Counted from the first letter of the stretch, positions 17,399 through 26,811 are shown. The stretch is 35,338 bases of DNA from Ruminococcus sp. (GCA_014799735.1 JAAVHL010000041.1:1-35338), one strand, 5' to 3'. The notes: generated by a model not told the origin, from the sequence alone. Numbers and translations: made by a program.

Positions 17399-17806
17399 TT
17401 ATTCCGAAACAGGATAGATAACATTTGAATTTTGGTCGGTGATAAGAATATCTGCGTTTTCAACATACCGCGATATTACATACGCCGCCTCGTCCGCGTC
17501 GTCCGAGGACGGCTCCCTGCTTACGGTCAGTACGACTGCTACGAATAAATCTTTATCGGAATCCGAAACAGTTACCACAGCGTGATCGACCCAATCCAGA
17601 TCGGACAGTACATCGGCTATTCTGTTTTCCTTATCAATTCTTGCAATGATATCCCGTTCATCTTGATCGCTGAATTTGTCAACAGTTACTTGAGATATGT
17701 CCATAGTCACATCAGCGCTTACAACGTCATTTTTACCAATTATAAACAGCACCGCCGCAGCTGCAAGGACAACCGCAATTACAGCAGTAATAATTATTTT
17801 TTTCAT
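17399..17806 (-). CDS. Small membrane-anchored protein with FliF/YscJ-like (ring-building motif) domain
   Basis: N-terminal TM MKKIIITAVIAVVLAAAAVLFII, then IADVLSDLDWVDHAVVTVSDSDKDLFVAVVLTV...ADILITDQNSNVIYP, resembling the FliF/YscJ pattern 'ldgVksArVhl...ASVvLkl...vtVvDqnGkl' (recognised by eye). Confidence 0.55.
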   Translation of the reverse strand: MKKIIITAVIAVVLAAAAVLFIIGKNDVVSADVTMDISQVTVDKFSDQDERDIIARIDKENRIADVLSDLDWVDHAVVTVSDSDKDLFVAVVLTVSREPSSDDADEAAYVISRYVENADILITDQNSNVIYPVSE

Positions 17807-17850
17807 TAAAACATCTCCTGTTTGTACGTTAAACACTATAATTTTAATTA

Positions 17851-17879
17851 ATTATATCATGCCATTATTTGAATGTCAA
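17851..17879 (-). promoter_or_regulatory. Consensus sigma-A promoter driving the FliF/YscJ-like gene
   Basis: Minus strand TTGACA (17879-17874), 17-nt spacer, TATAAT (17856-17851). Confidence 0.8.
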
Positions 17880-17923
17880 CCGCATTTAAATTTTTCGCGG
17901 ACTTTCGCAAATGGAAAAATAAG

Positions 17924-17952
17924 TTGAATTTATCCTGATTATAGTGTATAAT
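17924..17952 (+). promoter_or_regulatory. Sigma-A-type promoter for queF
   Basis: TTGAAT (17924-17929), 17-nt spacer, TATAAT (17947-17952). Confidence 0.65.
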
Positions 17953-18012
17953 ATTCCAGTGAACAAAACCGTCTGTAATTTTAAGACATAGATTTTTGAA
18001 AGGAAGATAAAA

Positions 18013-18510
18013 ATGTCAGGACGCACAAAAACCGAGACTGAGGGAGTAACTCTCCTCGGAAACCAGAAAACCAAGTACCCCACGGATTACGCCCCCGAAG
18101 TGCTGGAGACCTTTATCAACAAGCACCCCGACAACGACTATTTCGTGAAGTTCAACTGTCCCGAATTTACAAGTCTCTGCCCCATAACCGGTCAGCCCGA
18201 CTTTGCAACTGTGTATATTTCCTACGTCCCCGCGGAAAGAATGGTGGAAAGCAAGTCCCTGAAGCTTTATCTCTATAGCTTCCGCAATCACGGAGACTTC
18301 CACGAGGACTGCATGAACATCATCATGAAAGACCTGATAAAGCTTATGGATCCCAAATATATCGAGGTCTGGGGAAAGTTCACTCCCCGCGGCGGAATTT
18401 CCATAGACCCCTACTGCAACTACGGCAAAAAGGGTACAATGTGGGAGCAGGTCGCGATTGACCGTCTTACTCACCACGATCTGTACCCCGAAAAAATAGA
18501 TAACCGCTAA
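18013..18510 (+). CDS. queF: NADPH-dependent 7-cyano-7-deazaguanine reductase (preQ1 synthase)
   Basis: [71 protein letters not shown]. Confidence 0.98.
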   Translation: MSGRTKTETEGVTLLGNQKTKYPTDYAPEVLETFINKHPDNDYFVKFNCPEFTSLCPITGQPDFATVYISYVPAERMVESKSLKLYLYSFRNHGDFHEDCMNIIMKDLIKLMDPKYIEVWGKFTPRGGISIDPYCNYGKKGTMWEQVAIDRLTHHDLYPEKIDNR

Positions 18511-18590
18511 GCGGGGAGCCCCCGCAGGCTGTGTCACCCCCGCAGTAAAATATAAGTATCTTTACTGTATCAAGCCCCCTCAAGGGGGCG
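18511..18590. repeat. Three-hairpin intergenic repeat, copy A
   Basis: GCGGGG-AGC-CCCCGC (18511-18525), CAGTAAA/TTTACTG (18543-18567), GCCCCC-TCAA-GGGGGC (18574-18589); shares GGCTGTGTCACC and AAGCCCCCTCAAGGGGGCGGG with copy B at 25239-25316. Confidence 0.8.
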
Positions 18591-18639
18591 GGTGAGATAT
18601 CGAAATTTTGAAATACATTTATAGATTAGGAGCATTTTT

Positions 18640-19278
18640 ATGAATTACGGAATAATTTTCGATCTAGACGGAACGCTGTGGGATTCCTCGGAGCAAGTCG
18701 CAGTCTCTTGGAGCGAGGCTCTGGCGCGCCGTCCCGAAACGGACAGGCAGGTCACGGGCGAGGATATGCGGGGCTTTATGGGAAAAACCATGGAGACTAT
18801 CGCTGCCCTGATGCTTCCCGAACTTGAACCACCCCTTAGGATAGAGATAATGCACGAGTGCGAACGTGTGGAGCAGGAATATCTTGAAAAGCACGGCGGA
18901 GTGCTGTTCCCCAACCTTGAAAAAGAGCTTGAACGTCTCTGCGGTCTTGGAAAACTGTTTATCGTCAGCAACTGTCAGAGCGGCTACATCGAGACCTTTT
19001 TAGAGTACCACAAGCTTGGGAAATACTTTGCCGACTTTGAGTGTCCGGGCGGAACAGGCTTTGCAAAGGCGGAAAATATCCGCATTGTAATGGAGCGGAA
19101 CGGTCTTGACAAGGCTGTCTATGTTGGGGACACACAGGGCGACCTTGACGCGTCCGACTCCGCGGGAGTGCCATTTATACACGCGGCTTACGGCTTCGGA
19201 AGCGTTGACAGGGACGTCCCCGCGGTAAAAAGCTTTTCCGAGGTTTATGACGCGGCGAAAAATATCCTCGGAGTATAA
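18640..19278 (+). CDS. HAD family hydrolase (phosphatase-like)
   Basis: IIFDLDGTLWDSSE, FIVSNCQSG, VYVGDTQGDLDASDSAGVPFIHAAYGFG. Confidence 0.93.
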   Translation: MNYGIIFDLDGTLWDSSEQVAVSWSEALARRPETDRQVTGEDMRGFMGKTMETIAALMLPELEPPLRIEIMHECERVEQEYLEKHGGVLFPNLEKELERLCGLGKLFIVSNCQSGYIETFLEYHKLGKYFADFECPGGTGFAKAENIRIVMERNGLDKAVYVGDTQGDLDASDSAGVPFIHAAYGFGSVDRDVPAVKSFSEVYDAAKNILGV

Positions 19279-19321
19279 AAATAACATAAATTTACAAAAA
19301 TTGCCGAAAGGAATTGATATT

Positions 19322-19618
19322 ATGATAACAAGCAAACAAAGATCAAAGCTGAAAAGCATTGCAATGACCGAGGACACCATTTTGCAGGTGGGAAAAAACG
19401 GTATCATAGACACGCTGGTGATCCAGGTCTCGGACGCTCTCAAAGCCCGTGAGCTTATCAAAATGAAAGTTCAGGACGGCTGTATGCTGTCCCCTGCCGA
19501 GGCGGCGGAGGAGCTTGCGGAGAAAACCAAGTCCGAGGTGGTACAGGTCATCGGAAACAAGTTTGTGCTGTTCAAGCGCAATCCACAAAATCCCAAGATC
19601 GACCTAAAGGTCAAGTAA
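19322..19618 (+). CDS. yhbY: YhbY family RNA-binding protein (CRM domain)
   Basis: MITSKQRSKLKSIAMTEDTILQVGKNGIIDTLVIQVSDALKARELIKMKV...GNKFVLFKRNPQNPKI. Confidence 0.93.
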   Translation: MITSKQRSKLKSIAMTEDTILQVGKNGIIDTLVIQVSDALKARELIKMKVQDGCMLSPAEAAEELAEKTKSEVVQVIGNKFVLFKRNPQNPKIDLKVK

Positions 19619-20226
19619 TGCGCAGAGCGATATTCGGGGGCAGCTTCGACCCCGTTCATAAGGGACACGTCAGTCTCGCTTCGGAGCTTCAGAAAGCCCT
19701 GCGGCTTGACGAGGTAATCGTCATGCCCACGGGAATTTCCCCGTTTAAAAAGGACATGAAACGCCGTCCCGCAGGCGGCGCGGACAGGCTTGAAATGTGC
19801 CGTCTCGCCTTTGCGGATATGCCGTTTGTGACGGTAAGCAACTACGAGGTATCACAGGGCGGCGTAAGCTATACGGTGGACACGGTGCGGCATTTTCACG
19901 GTCTGTACCCCGACGACGAGCTTTTTCTGCTTGTGGGCGGGGATATGCTCATGTCCTTTGACAGATGGAAAAACTGGCAGGAAATACTTTCCATGTGCGG
20001 ACTTGCGGCGGTTTCCCGCCAAACGGACGGCGCGGATACGGAAAATCTTGAAAAAAAAGCGGCTGAACTCCGCAAATTCGGGGAGGTAATTTTTGTAAAA
20101 ACCGAACCGCTGGAAATTTCTTCTACGGAAATTCGTGAAAAAATTATAAAAAATTGCGATTTATCTTGCTATGTTCCGCAAAATGTAGTAAAATATATAT
20201 TGGAAAATAATCTTTACCGGGAATAA
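19618..20226 (+). CDS. nadD: Nicotinate-nucleotide adenylyltransferase
   Basis: IFGGSFDPVHKGHVSLASEL, VMPTGISPFKKD, ISSTEIREKI. Confidence 0.96.
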   Translation: MRRAIFGGSFDPVHKGHVSLASELQKALRLDEVIVMPTGISPFKKDMKRRPAGGADRLEMCRLAFADMPFVTVSNYEVSQGGVSYTVDTVRHFHGLYPDDELFLLVGGDMLMSFDRWKNWQEILSMCGLAAVSRQTDGADTENLEKKAAELRKFGEVIFVKTEPLEISSTEIREKIIKNCDLSCYVPQNVVKYILENNLYRE

Positions 20227-20289
20227 TACCGTCCAGCCCGTACCGCGGACAAGGCTTCTGCTGTACGCGCAGAGAATTTGTAAGGGGAA

Positions 20290-20886
20290 ATGTCTATGTA
20301 TTCCGCTGCCGAACTTACCGATATCCTCAGTATCAGGCTTTCCAAAAAACGTTTCCAGCACAGTCTGAACGTTGCCGAGGAAGCCGAAAAGCTGGCGGAG
20401 AGGTACAACTACCACTCGCCCGAAAAGGCGTATCTGACAGGACTTCTTCACGACATCTGCAAGGAGATACCCAAGGAGGAACAGCTGATAATGGCGAAAA
20501 AATCCACGCTGGACGTTTCGCCTGTGGAGCTTGTCACCCCTCCGCTTTATCATGCCATAGCGGGAGCGTGGTACTCCGAGAACGTGCTGAACGTCCATGA
20601 CGAGGACATTCTCAACGCGGTGCGGTACCATACTGTAGGCAGGGCGGGCATGAGCCGTCTGGAGGAAATTATTTACATTGCTGACCTTATCTCGGCGGAC
20701 AGGAACTACAAGGACGTGAACAAAATGCGGAAATACGCCTACCAGAGCATTGAAAAAACCATGCTGGAAGCGCTGAGGTTTTCCATTGCGGACGTGGTGG
20801 CGAAAGGCTCTATGCTTCCGCACCACACCATTGAGGCGTACAATCAATACATTTCGGAAAAGAAAAAAGAAAGGACGGAGATATGA
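20290..20886 (+). CDS. yqeK: YqeK-type HD-domain hydrolase (Ap4A hydrolase)
   Basis: RFQHSLNVAEEAEKLAERY, GLLHDICKEIP, AVRYHTVGRAGMSRLEEIIYIADLI. Confidence 0.94.
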   Translation: MSMYSAAELTDILSIRLSKKRFQHSLNVAEEAEKLAERYNYHSPEKAYLTGLLHDICKEIPKEEQLIMAKKSTLDVSPVELVTPPLYHAIAGAWYSENVLNVHDEDILNAVRYHTVGRAGMSRLEEIIYIADLISADRNYKDVNKMRKYAYQSIEKTMLEALRFSIADVVAKGSMLPHHTIEAYNQYISEKKKERTEI

Positions 20887-21239
20887 TGACGCAAGAGGAA
20901 CTTATCAAGTCGGCTGTTAAGATACTCGACAGCAAAAAGGCGGAGGACATACGCGTAATAGGAATAGGCGACCTGACGATCATAGCGGACTACTTCATTA
21001 TCGCGGACGGTACTTCCTCGACCCATACCAAATCTTTGGCGGACGAGCTTGAATTTCGTCTGAAGGAAATGGGCAGAGAGCCGAGGCAGGTACAGGGAAA
21101 CAACGGTTCAAACTGGATCGTGCTTGATTATTCGGACGTTGTGGTACACATTTTCTATAAGGAAACAAGGGATTTCTATAATCTGGAAAGACTTTGGAGC
21201 GACGGTCACGACGTTGACATAAAACAGTATTTGGAGTGA
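20883..21239 (+). CDS. rsfS: Ribosomal silencing factor
   Basis: DYFIIADGTSSTHTKSLADELEFRLKE...NGSNWIVLDYSDVVVHIFYKETRDFYNLERLWSD. Confidence 0.96.
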   Translation: MMTQEELIKSAVKILDSKKAEDIRVIGIGDLTIIADYFIIADGTSSTHTKSLADELEFRLKEMGREPRQVQGNNGSNWIVLDYSDVVVHIFYKETRDFYNLERLWSDGHDVDIKQYLE

Positions 21240-21244
21240 TCTGA

Positions 21245-21631
21245 ATGGCTTTGTCGGAAAGCGCAAAAAAGGGCAGATCGGCTGCTTCCGCGGCGGCATT
21301 CTTCTGCGGGACAGGCGCAGTCCTGTCGCTGCTGACGCTTAATATACCGCTGGCAATTATCGGCTTCTGGGCGGCAAACGGCGTAAAAAAAGGAAATTTT
21401 GCGGCGCGAAATATAGGCGTACTGCTTCGTATCGCGGACATACCCTTTATGCTGATAATATGGTTTGCGGTGAAAACCGCAGGCGCGCCTGAGCTGCTGA
21501 ATACTATTATTATTGCCGTGATGGCGGTCGCGGCGCTTATTGATATTATTGCGCTTATTGTACTTATGAATAAAAATCTTAAACAGTACCTCCGTGAAAT
21601 GAGCGGCACAGAGTCCGGCAGGGACAAATAA
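21245..21631 (+). CDS. Hypothetical multi-TM protein
   Basis: 128 aa, hydrophobic helices, between rsfS and leuS in the same direction. Confidence 0.7.
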   Translation: MALSESAKKGRSAASAAAFFCGTGAVLSLLTLNIPLAIIGFWAANGVKKGNFAARNIGVLLRIADIPFMLIIWFAVKTAGAPELLNTIIIAVMAVAALIDIIALIVLMNKNLKQYLREMSGTESGRDK

Positions 21632-21655
21632 AATTACGCAAAAAAATGCAAAGGA

Positions 21656-24070
21656 ATGATTACAGTGGAAAAATACGACTATTCGTCCATTGAGAAAAAA
21701 TGGCAGAACTACTGGGAGGAGCACGGCACCTTCAAGGCGGAAACAGGCAGCAAAAAGCCTAAATTCTACGCCCTTGTAGAGTTCCCCTACCCCTCGGGAG
21801 CGGGTATGCACGTGGGTCATATCAAGGCTTATTCGGGACTTGAAGTGGTCAGCCGCAAACGCCGTCTGGAGGGCTACAACGTTCTGTTCCCCATAGGCTT
21901 TGACGCTTACGGTCTGCCCACGGAAAACACAGCGGTGAAAACAGGCGTACACCCGAGAATTGTTACCGACAACAATATCGCCAAGTTCACAAATCAGCTT
22001 AAGCGCGTGGGATTTTCCTTTGACTGGTCAAGGGTAATCGACACCACGGACGAAAAGTACTACAGGTGGACGCAGTGGATATTCCTGAAAATGTTTGAGA
22101 ACGGTCTTGTTTTCAGGGACAAAACGCTGGTAAACTACTGTCCCAGCTGTAAGGTAGTTCTTTCCAACGAGGACTCACAGGGCGGCAAGTGCGACATCTG
22201 CCACAGCGATATCGTGCAGAAAACCAAGGAGGTATGGTATCTCCGCATTACCGAGTACGCGGACAAGCTTTTGCAGGGTCTGGACGAAGTAAACTATCTG
22301 CCGAATATCCGTCTCCAGCAGGAAAACTGGATAGGCAAGTCCACAGGCGCGTTCGTGAACTTTACCGTCAAGGAGAACGGAGAGCAGCTCCGCATTTACA
22401 CCACTCGTCCCGATACGCTTTACGGCGTTACCTTTATGGTAATTGCTCCAGAACACCCAATTATTGAAAAGTACAGGGACAGCATTGCGAATATTGCCGC
22501 ACTTGACGACTACAAAGCCGAGTGCGCAAAGAAGAGCGAGTTCGAGCGTACACAGCTTGTCAAGGACAAAACAGGCGTGAAGATAGAGGGTCTGACGGCT
22601 ATAAATCCCGTTACCGAAAAGGAAGTGCCTATTTACATTTCCGACTATGTTATGATGGGCTACGGCACAGGCGCGATAATGGCTGTTCCCGCCCACGATA
22701 CCCGCGACTATGATTTCGCAAAGAAATTCGGTATTGACATTATCCCCGTAATTAACGGCGGCGACATCTCCAAGGAAGCCTACACAGGCGAGGGCGAGAT
22801 GATAAATTCCGGCGCGCTCAACGGCATTTCCAACAAAAAGGACGCTATCGCAAAAATGCTGGACGTTCTTACGGAAAAGGGCTGCGGCGAAAAGGGCGTT
22901 CAGTACAAAATGAAGGACTGGGCGTTCAACCGTCAGCGTTACTGGGGCGAGCCTATACCTATCGTGCATTGTCCCAAGTGCGGCATGGTGGCAGTGCCTT
23001 ACGACGAGCTTCCCTTGAAGCTTCCCCCCGTGGAGAATTTCCAGCCGGGTACGGACGGTGAAAGTCCCCTTGCAAAAATAGACGAGTTCGTTAACTGCAA
23101 GTGCCCCAAGTGCGGCGGCGACGCAAGGCGTGAGACCGATACCATGCCCCAGTGGGCGGGTTCGTCATGGTACTTCCTCAGGTACTGCGACCCCGACAAC
23201 GATCAGGATTTCGCTTCGCAGGAAGCATTGAAATATTGGATGCCTGTTGACTGGTACAATGGCGGCATGGAGCACGTTACCCGCCATATGATCTATTCCA
23301 GATTCTGGCACAGATTTTTATTTGACAAGGGCGAAGTTCCCTGCGACGAGCCTTATGCCAAGAGAACGGCTCAGGGACTTGTCCTCGGGCCCGACGGCGA
23401 GAAGATGAGCAAGTCCAAGGGCAACGTTGTTGACCCCAACGACGTTGTTGACCAGTACGGCGCGGACGTGCTGAGAGTTTACGTGCTGTTCATGGGCGAC
23501 TACGAGCAGGCCGCACCATGGAGCGAGACCAGCATGAAAGGCTGTAAGCGTTTCCTTGACAGGGTCTGGGCTTTGCAGGAGAAGCTTATCGACGGCGAAG
23601 AATACCGTCCCGAAACGGTTTCCCTTATGCACAAGACTATCAAGAAAGTCACCGAGGATATCGAAGCGATGAAGTTCAACACTGCGATCGCGGCGATGAT
23701 GAGCCTTATAAATGAGATTTACGCTCTCGGCAGTATCAACAAAGCCGAGATGAAAACCTTGTTGACATTGCTCAATCCCTTTGCTCCCCATATTACCGAG
23801 GAAATGTACAGCGTGATATTCGGAGCTATCCTGAACGAGCAGGAGTGGGTCAAGTACGACGAAAAGCTCTGCATTGACAGCACTATTGAGGTTGCGGTTC
23901 AGGTCAACGGCAAGATCAAGGCTAAGATAAATATTCCCGCGGAGGCAGAGCAGGACGAGGTTCTTGGACTTGCCAAGGCGGACAGTGCGATCGCGGCGGC
24001 TATGGACGGAAAGACCGTTGTAAAGGAAATTTACGTCAAGGGCAGACTGGTAAATATCGTTGTAAAATAA
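21656..24070 (+). CDS. leuS: Leucyl-tRNA synthetase
   Basis: FPYPSGAGMHVGHIKAYSGLEVVSR (HIGH), KMSKSKGNVVDPNDVVDQYGADVLRVYVLFMGDYEQAAPWSE. Confidence 0.98.
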   Translation: MITVEKYDYSSIEKKWQNYWEEHGTFKAETGSKKPKFYALVEFPYPSGAGMHVGHIKAYSGLEVVSRKRRLEGYNVLFPIGFDAYGLPTENTAVKTGVHPRIVTDNNIAKFTNQLKRVGFSFDWSRVIDTTDEKYYRWTQWIFLKMFENGLVFRDKTLVNYCPSCKVVLSNEDSQGGKCDICHSDIVQKTKEVWYLRITEYADKLLQGLDEVNYLPNIRLQQENWIGKSTGAFVNFTVKENGEQLRIYTTRPDTLYGVTFMVIAPEHPIIEKYRDSIANIAALDDYKAECAKKSEFERTQLVKDKTGVKIEGLTAINPVTEKEVPIYISDYVMMGYGTGAIMAVPAHDTRDYDFAKKFGIDIIPVINGGDISKEAYTGEGEMINSGALNGISNKKDAIAKMLDVLTEKGCGEKGVQYKMKDWAFNRQRYWGEPIPIVHCPKCGMVAVPYDELPLKLPPVENFQPGTDGESPLAKIDEFVNCKCPKCGGDARRETDTMPQWAGSSWYFLRYCDPDNDQDFASQEALKYWMPVDWYNGGMEHVTRHMIYSRFWHRFLFDKGEVPCDEPYAKRTAQGLVLGPDGEKMSKSKGNVVDPNDVVDQYGADVLRVYVLFMGDYEQAAPWSETSMKGCKRFLDRVWALQEKLIDGEEYRPETVSLMHKTIKKVTEDIEAMKFNTAIAAMMSLINEIYALGSINKAEMKTLLTLLNPFAPHITEEMYSVIFGAILNEQEWVKYDEKLCIDSTIEVAVQVNGKIKAKINIPAEAEQDEVLGLAKADSAIAAAMDGKTVVKEIYVKGRLVNIVVK

Positions 24071-24133
24071 GCGGTTTATATAAGTTGTCCGAAAAACAAG
24101 CGGATTTTTTGTGTATATTTTTTTGAATTACGC

Positions 24134-24163
24134 TTGACAAACAGTATCGCTATAAGGTATAAT
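24134..24163 (+). promoter_or_regulatory. Sigma-A-type promoter for rpsU
   Basis: TTGACA (24134-24139), 18-nt spacer, TATAAT (24158-24163). Confidence 0.75.
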
Positions 24164-24220
24164 AAAATAGTTCTATCTTGTATATGAGCCTCTGCCTTAT
24201 GGCAAAGGGAGGGAATCAAA

Positions 24221-24394
24221 GTGGCAGAAATTCGTGTTGGTAAAAACGAATCTTTGGATACCGCTCTCAAGCGCTTCAAGAGAAGCTGCGCAAAGGACGG
24301 CGTTATCGCGGAAGTTCGTAAAAGAGAACACTATGAGAAGCCTTCGGTAAAACGTAAGAAAAAGTCCGAAGCTGCTCGTAAGCGTAAGTATTAA
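24221..24394 (+). CDS. rpsU: 30S ribosomal protein bS21 (GTG start; absent from the ORF track because it is under 60 aa)
   Basis: Manual translation: [66 protein letters not shown] upstream. Confidence 0.95.
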   Translation: MAEIRVGKNESLDTALKRFKRSCAKDGVIAEVRKREHYEKPSVKRKKKSEAARKRKY

Positions 24395-24413
24395 TCTTGA
24401 TTAAAACGCTTAA

Positions 24414-24444
24414 AAAAGCGGGCGGCAATGCGCTGTCCGCTTTT
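24414..24444 (+). terminator. Rho-independent terminator after rpsU
   Basis: AAAAGCGG (24414-24421) / CCGCTTTT (24437-24444). Confidence 0.7.
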
Positions 24445-24523
24445 AAATTTCCCGCCGCACGGTATTTTTTCCCGCATTTCGGAAAAAATATTCCCGTGTT
24501 TACGGAAAAAATGCGAAAAACAC

Positions 24524-24552
24524 TTGCAATATTCAAAAAAATGTAGTAAAAT
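24524..24552 (+). promoter_or_regulatory. Candidate sigma-A promoter for efp
   Basis: TTGCAA (24524-24529), 17-nt spacer, TAAAAT (24547-24552). Confidence 0.5.
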
Positions 24553-24610
24553 ATATGTAAGCTTTTTATGCGGTATTTTCCGCAAAAAAATTTTTAAGGA
24601 TGGTTAAATT

Positions 24611-25168
24611 ATGATTACAGCAGGCGATTTCAGAAACGGCGTTACCTTTGAGGAGGACGGCAACGTGCTTCAGGTTGTTGAGTTCCAGCACGTTAAACCC
24701 GGCAAGGGCGCAGCTTTCGTTAGAACCAAGATCAAGAACGTTATCACAGGCTCCGTTGTTGAAAAGAGCTACAACCCTTCGGCGAAGTTCCCTACGGCTT
24801 TCGTCGAGAGAAAGGATATGCAGTATTCCTACACCGACGGCGACCTGTACTATTTTATGGATCCCGAGACCTACGAGCAGGTTCCTATCAGCAATGCGGA
24901 GCTTTCCGACAACTTCAAGTTTGTCAAGGAAGAGATGATCTGCAAGGTTTGCTCCTACAAGGGCAAGGTTTTCGCTGTTGAGCCTCCCAACTTTGTTGAT
25001 CTGGTAGTAAGCCAGACAGAGCCCGGCTTTGCGGGAAACACCGCTACAAACGCTACAAAGCCCGCTACTCTTGAAACGGGTGCGGAGGTAAGAGTACCCC
25101 TCTTTATCAACGAGGGCGAAACTATCAGGATCGACACAAGAACAGGCGAATACATGGAGCGTGCTTGA
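24611..25168 (+). CDS. efp: Elongation factor P
   Basis: [60 protein letters not shown]... Confidence 0.98.
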   Translation: MITAGDFRNGVTFEEDGNVLQVVEFQHVKPGKGAAFVRTKIKNVITGSVVEKSYNPSAKFPTAFVERKDMQYSYTDGDLYYFMDPETYEQVPISNAELSDNFKFVKEEMICKVCSYKGKVFAVEPPNFVDLVVSQTEPGFAGNTATNATKPATLETGAEVRVPLFINEGETIRIDTRTGEYMERA

Positions 25169-25189
25169 TTACGTCTATTTCGGACTTTT

Positions 25190-25316
25190 CGATGTTTTTG
25201 CGAAGCAAAAACTCGTAAATGCCGCTTGGCGGCATTTTGCCCCTTGCGGGCTGAGTCACCACCATCGTTAAATATTCTTGGTATTTAACTATGCTAAGCC
25301 CCCTCAAGGGGGCGGG
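25190..25316. repeat. Multi-hairpin intergenic repeat, copy B (composite of two modules)
   Basis: TTTTTGC-GAA-GCAAAAA (25195-25211), AAATGCCGC-TTG-GCGGCATTT (25217-25237), GTTAAATA/TATTTAAC (25267-25289), GCCCCC-TCAA-GGGGGC (25298-25313). Confidence 0.82.
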
Positions 25317-25405
25317 AAAAATGCTATTTGTCTGTACGGATTATTATCCGAATAATACTATAAAAATAACAGCCGTAACAACGGCGTGCAAAAGGAGGAT
25401 CATCT

Positions 25406-25846
25406 ATGAAGCTTGGTGAAAAGGTCGCTTTCCTTAAAGGACTTATCGAAGGTCTGGAGATCGACGATTCCTCAAAGGAGGGCAAGGTCATTTTGGCTAT
25501 GGCCGATATTCTGGAGGAAATTGCCGTTACGGCTGAGGATATGCAGGATCAAATCGACGAGGTCGTAGAGGTTGTTGACGCTATCGACGAGGACTTAGGT
25601 GAGGTCGAGCGCGATTTCTACGAGGTTGACGACGACTGCTGCTGCGGTGACGAGGACTTCGATGACTACGATGACGACAGCGAGTGCGGCTGCGCGGACG
25701 ATGATGATGACGAGCTTTACGAGGTCGTATGTCCCAGCTGCGGAGACACTATCTGCCTTAACGAGGGTATGCTGGAAGAGGGCTCTATGACCTGTCCCGG
25801 CTGCGGCGAGCTTCTGGAATTCGACTTCGGCGACGAAGAGGAATAA
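25406..25846 (+). CDS. CD1247-like acidic protein with C-terminal zinc ribbon
   Basis: MKLGEKVAFLKGLIEGLEIDDSSKEGKVILAMADILEEIA..., Asp/Cys-rich linker, CPSCGDTICLNEG...MTCPGCGELLEF. Confidence 0.85.
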   Translation: MKLGEKVAFLKGLIEGLEIDDSSKEGKVILAMADILEEIAVTAEDMQDQIDEVVEVVDAIDEDLGEVERDFYEVDDDCCCGDEDFDDYDDDSECGCADDDDDELYEVVCPSCGDTICLNEGMLEEGSMTCPGCGELLEFDFGDEEE

Positions 25847-25872
25847 GCCTCCGCAAAATCGAATAAATGCAA

Positions 25873-26014
25873 TCTGTTTCAGGGCGAGGTGCAATTCCTC
25901 ACCGGCGGTAAAAAATTGCCGACGCAATTTTGAGTCCGCGAGCAGCGTTTAGAATACGCTGCCGATTCGGTGTGATTCCGAAACCGACGGTATAGTCCGG
26001 ATGAAAGAAACATA
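25873..26014 (+). ncRNA. FMN riboswitch (RFN element)
   Basis: TTCAGGGCGAGGTGCAATTCCTCACCGGCGGTA...GAGTCCGCGAGC...GATTCGGTGTGATTCCGAAACCGACGGTATAGTCCGGATGAAAGAAA. Confidence 0.96.
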
Positions 26015-26032
26015 CGCTGCAAATGCGCAAGT

Positions 26033-26064
26033 ACGCCTGTGGAAGTTTTTTCACAGGCGTTTTC
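26033..26064 (+). terminator. Terminator of the FMN riboswitch expression platform
   Basis: ACGCCTGTG (26033-26041) / CACAGGCGT (26052-26060) followed by TTTC. Confidence 0.8.
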
Positions 26065-26111
26065 TGTTGCAGACTGCTTTATTAATATTTTATTAAAAGG
26101 TGGTTTTTGTT

Positions 26112-26804
26112 ATGGAAAAATCTGTAACGCTCGAAAACAAAGGTCGATCCCGTATGGACACGAAAAAAATGGTGACCCTTGCGGTAATGACGGCTCTTGC
26201 CTACATGGCAATGCTTTTTTTCAGGATACCCGTGGTGCTGTTTCTGAAATATGAGCCAAAGGACGTGATAATCGCCATAGGCGGCTTTATGTACGGACCT
26301 CTCGCTTCTCTGCTGATGTCGGCGGTGGTGTCGCTGGTGGAAATGGTCACAACAAGCGATACGGGTCCAATAGGTGCGCTTATGAACTTTATCGGGACAT
26401 CGGCGTTTGCGTGTACGGCTGCGCTTATTTACAAAAGGATACGCTCCATAAAGGGCGCGGTAATCGGTCTTGTATGCGGCACGGTTTTAATGACGCTTAT
26501 CATGCTGGCTTGGAATTATCTTGTTACGCCTATCTACATGGGTACTCCCCGAGATGTCGTGGCAGGTATGCTGCTTCCCGCGTTTCTGCCGTTCAACCTG
26601 CTTAAGGGCGCGCTGAACAGCGGTATTGCAATGCTTATCTATAAGCCGCTGTCGAATATTATGCGAAAGGCGCATCTGCTCCCCGAAAGCTCCTCGTCGG
26701 GCGCGGAAAGCGGCGGACGTATTAAAAAGTACGCGTTTGTGTACATTATCGCGGGATTTGTTATTGCAACCTGCGCGGCGGTAATTATTATCTGGAATTT
26801 GTAA
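26112..26804 (+). CDS. ribU: Riboflavin ECF transporter substrate-binding protein (RibU-like)
   Basis: MTALAYMAMLFFRIPVVLFLKYEPKDVIIAIGGFMYGPLASLLMSAVVSLVEM, downstream of FMN riboswitch. Confidence 0.9.
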   Translation: MEKSVTLENKGRSRMDTKKMVTLAVMTALAYMAMLFFRIPVVLFLKYEPKDVIIAIGGFMYGPLASLLMSAVVSLVEMVTTSDTGPIGALMNFIGTSAFACTAALIYKRIRSIKGAVIGLVCGTVLMTLIMLAWNYLVTPIYMGTPRDVVAGMLLPAFLPFNLLKGALNSGIAMLIYKPLSNIMRKAHLLPESSSSGAESGGRIKKYAFVYIIAGFVIATCAAVIIIWNL

Positions 26805-26811
26805 AAACCTG

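Noticed and set aside
22175-22969. 264-aa ORF antisense to leuS
   Set aside because: Shadow ORF of conserved leuS.
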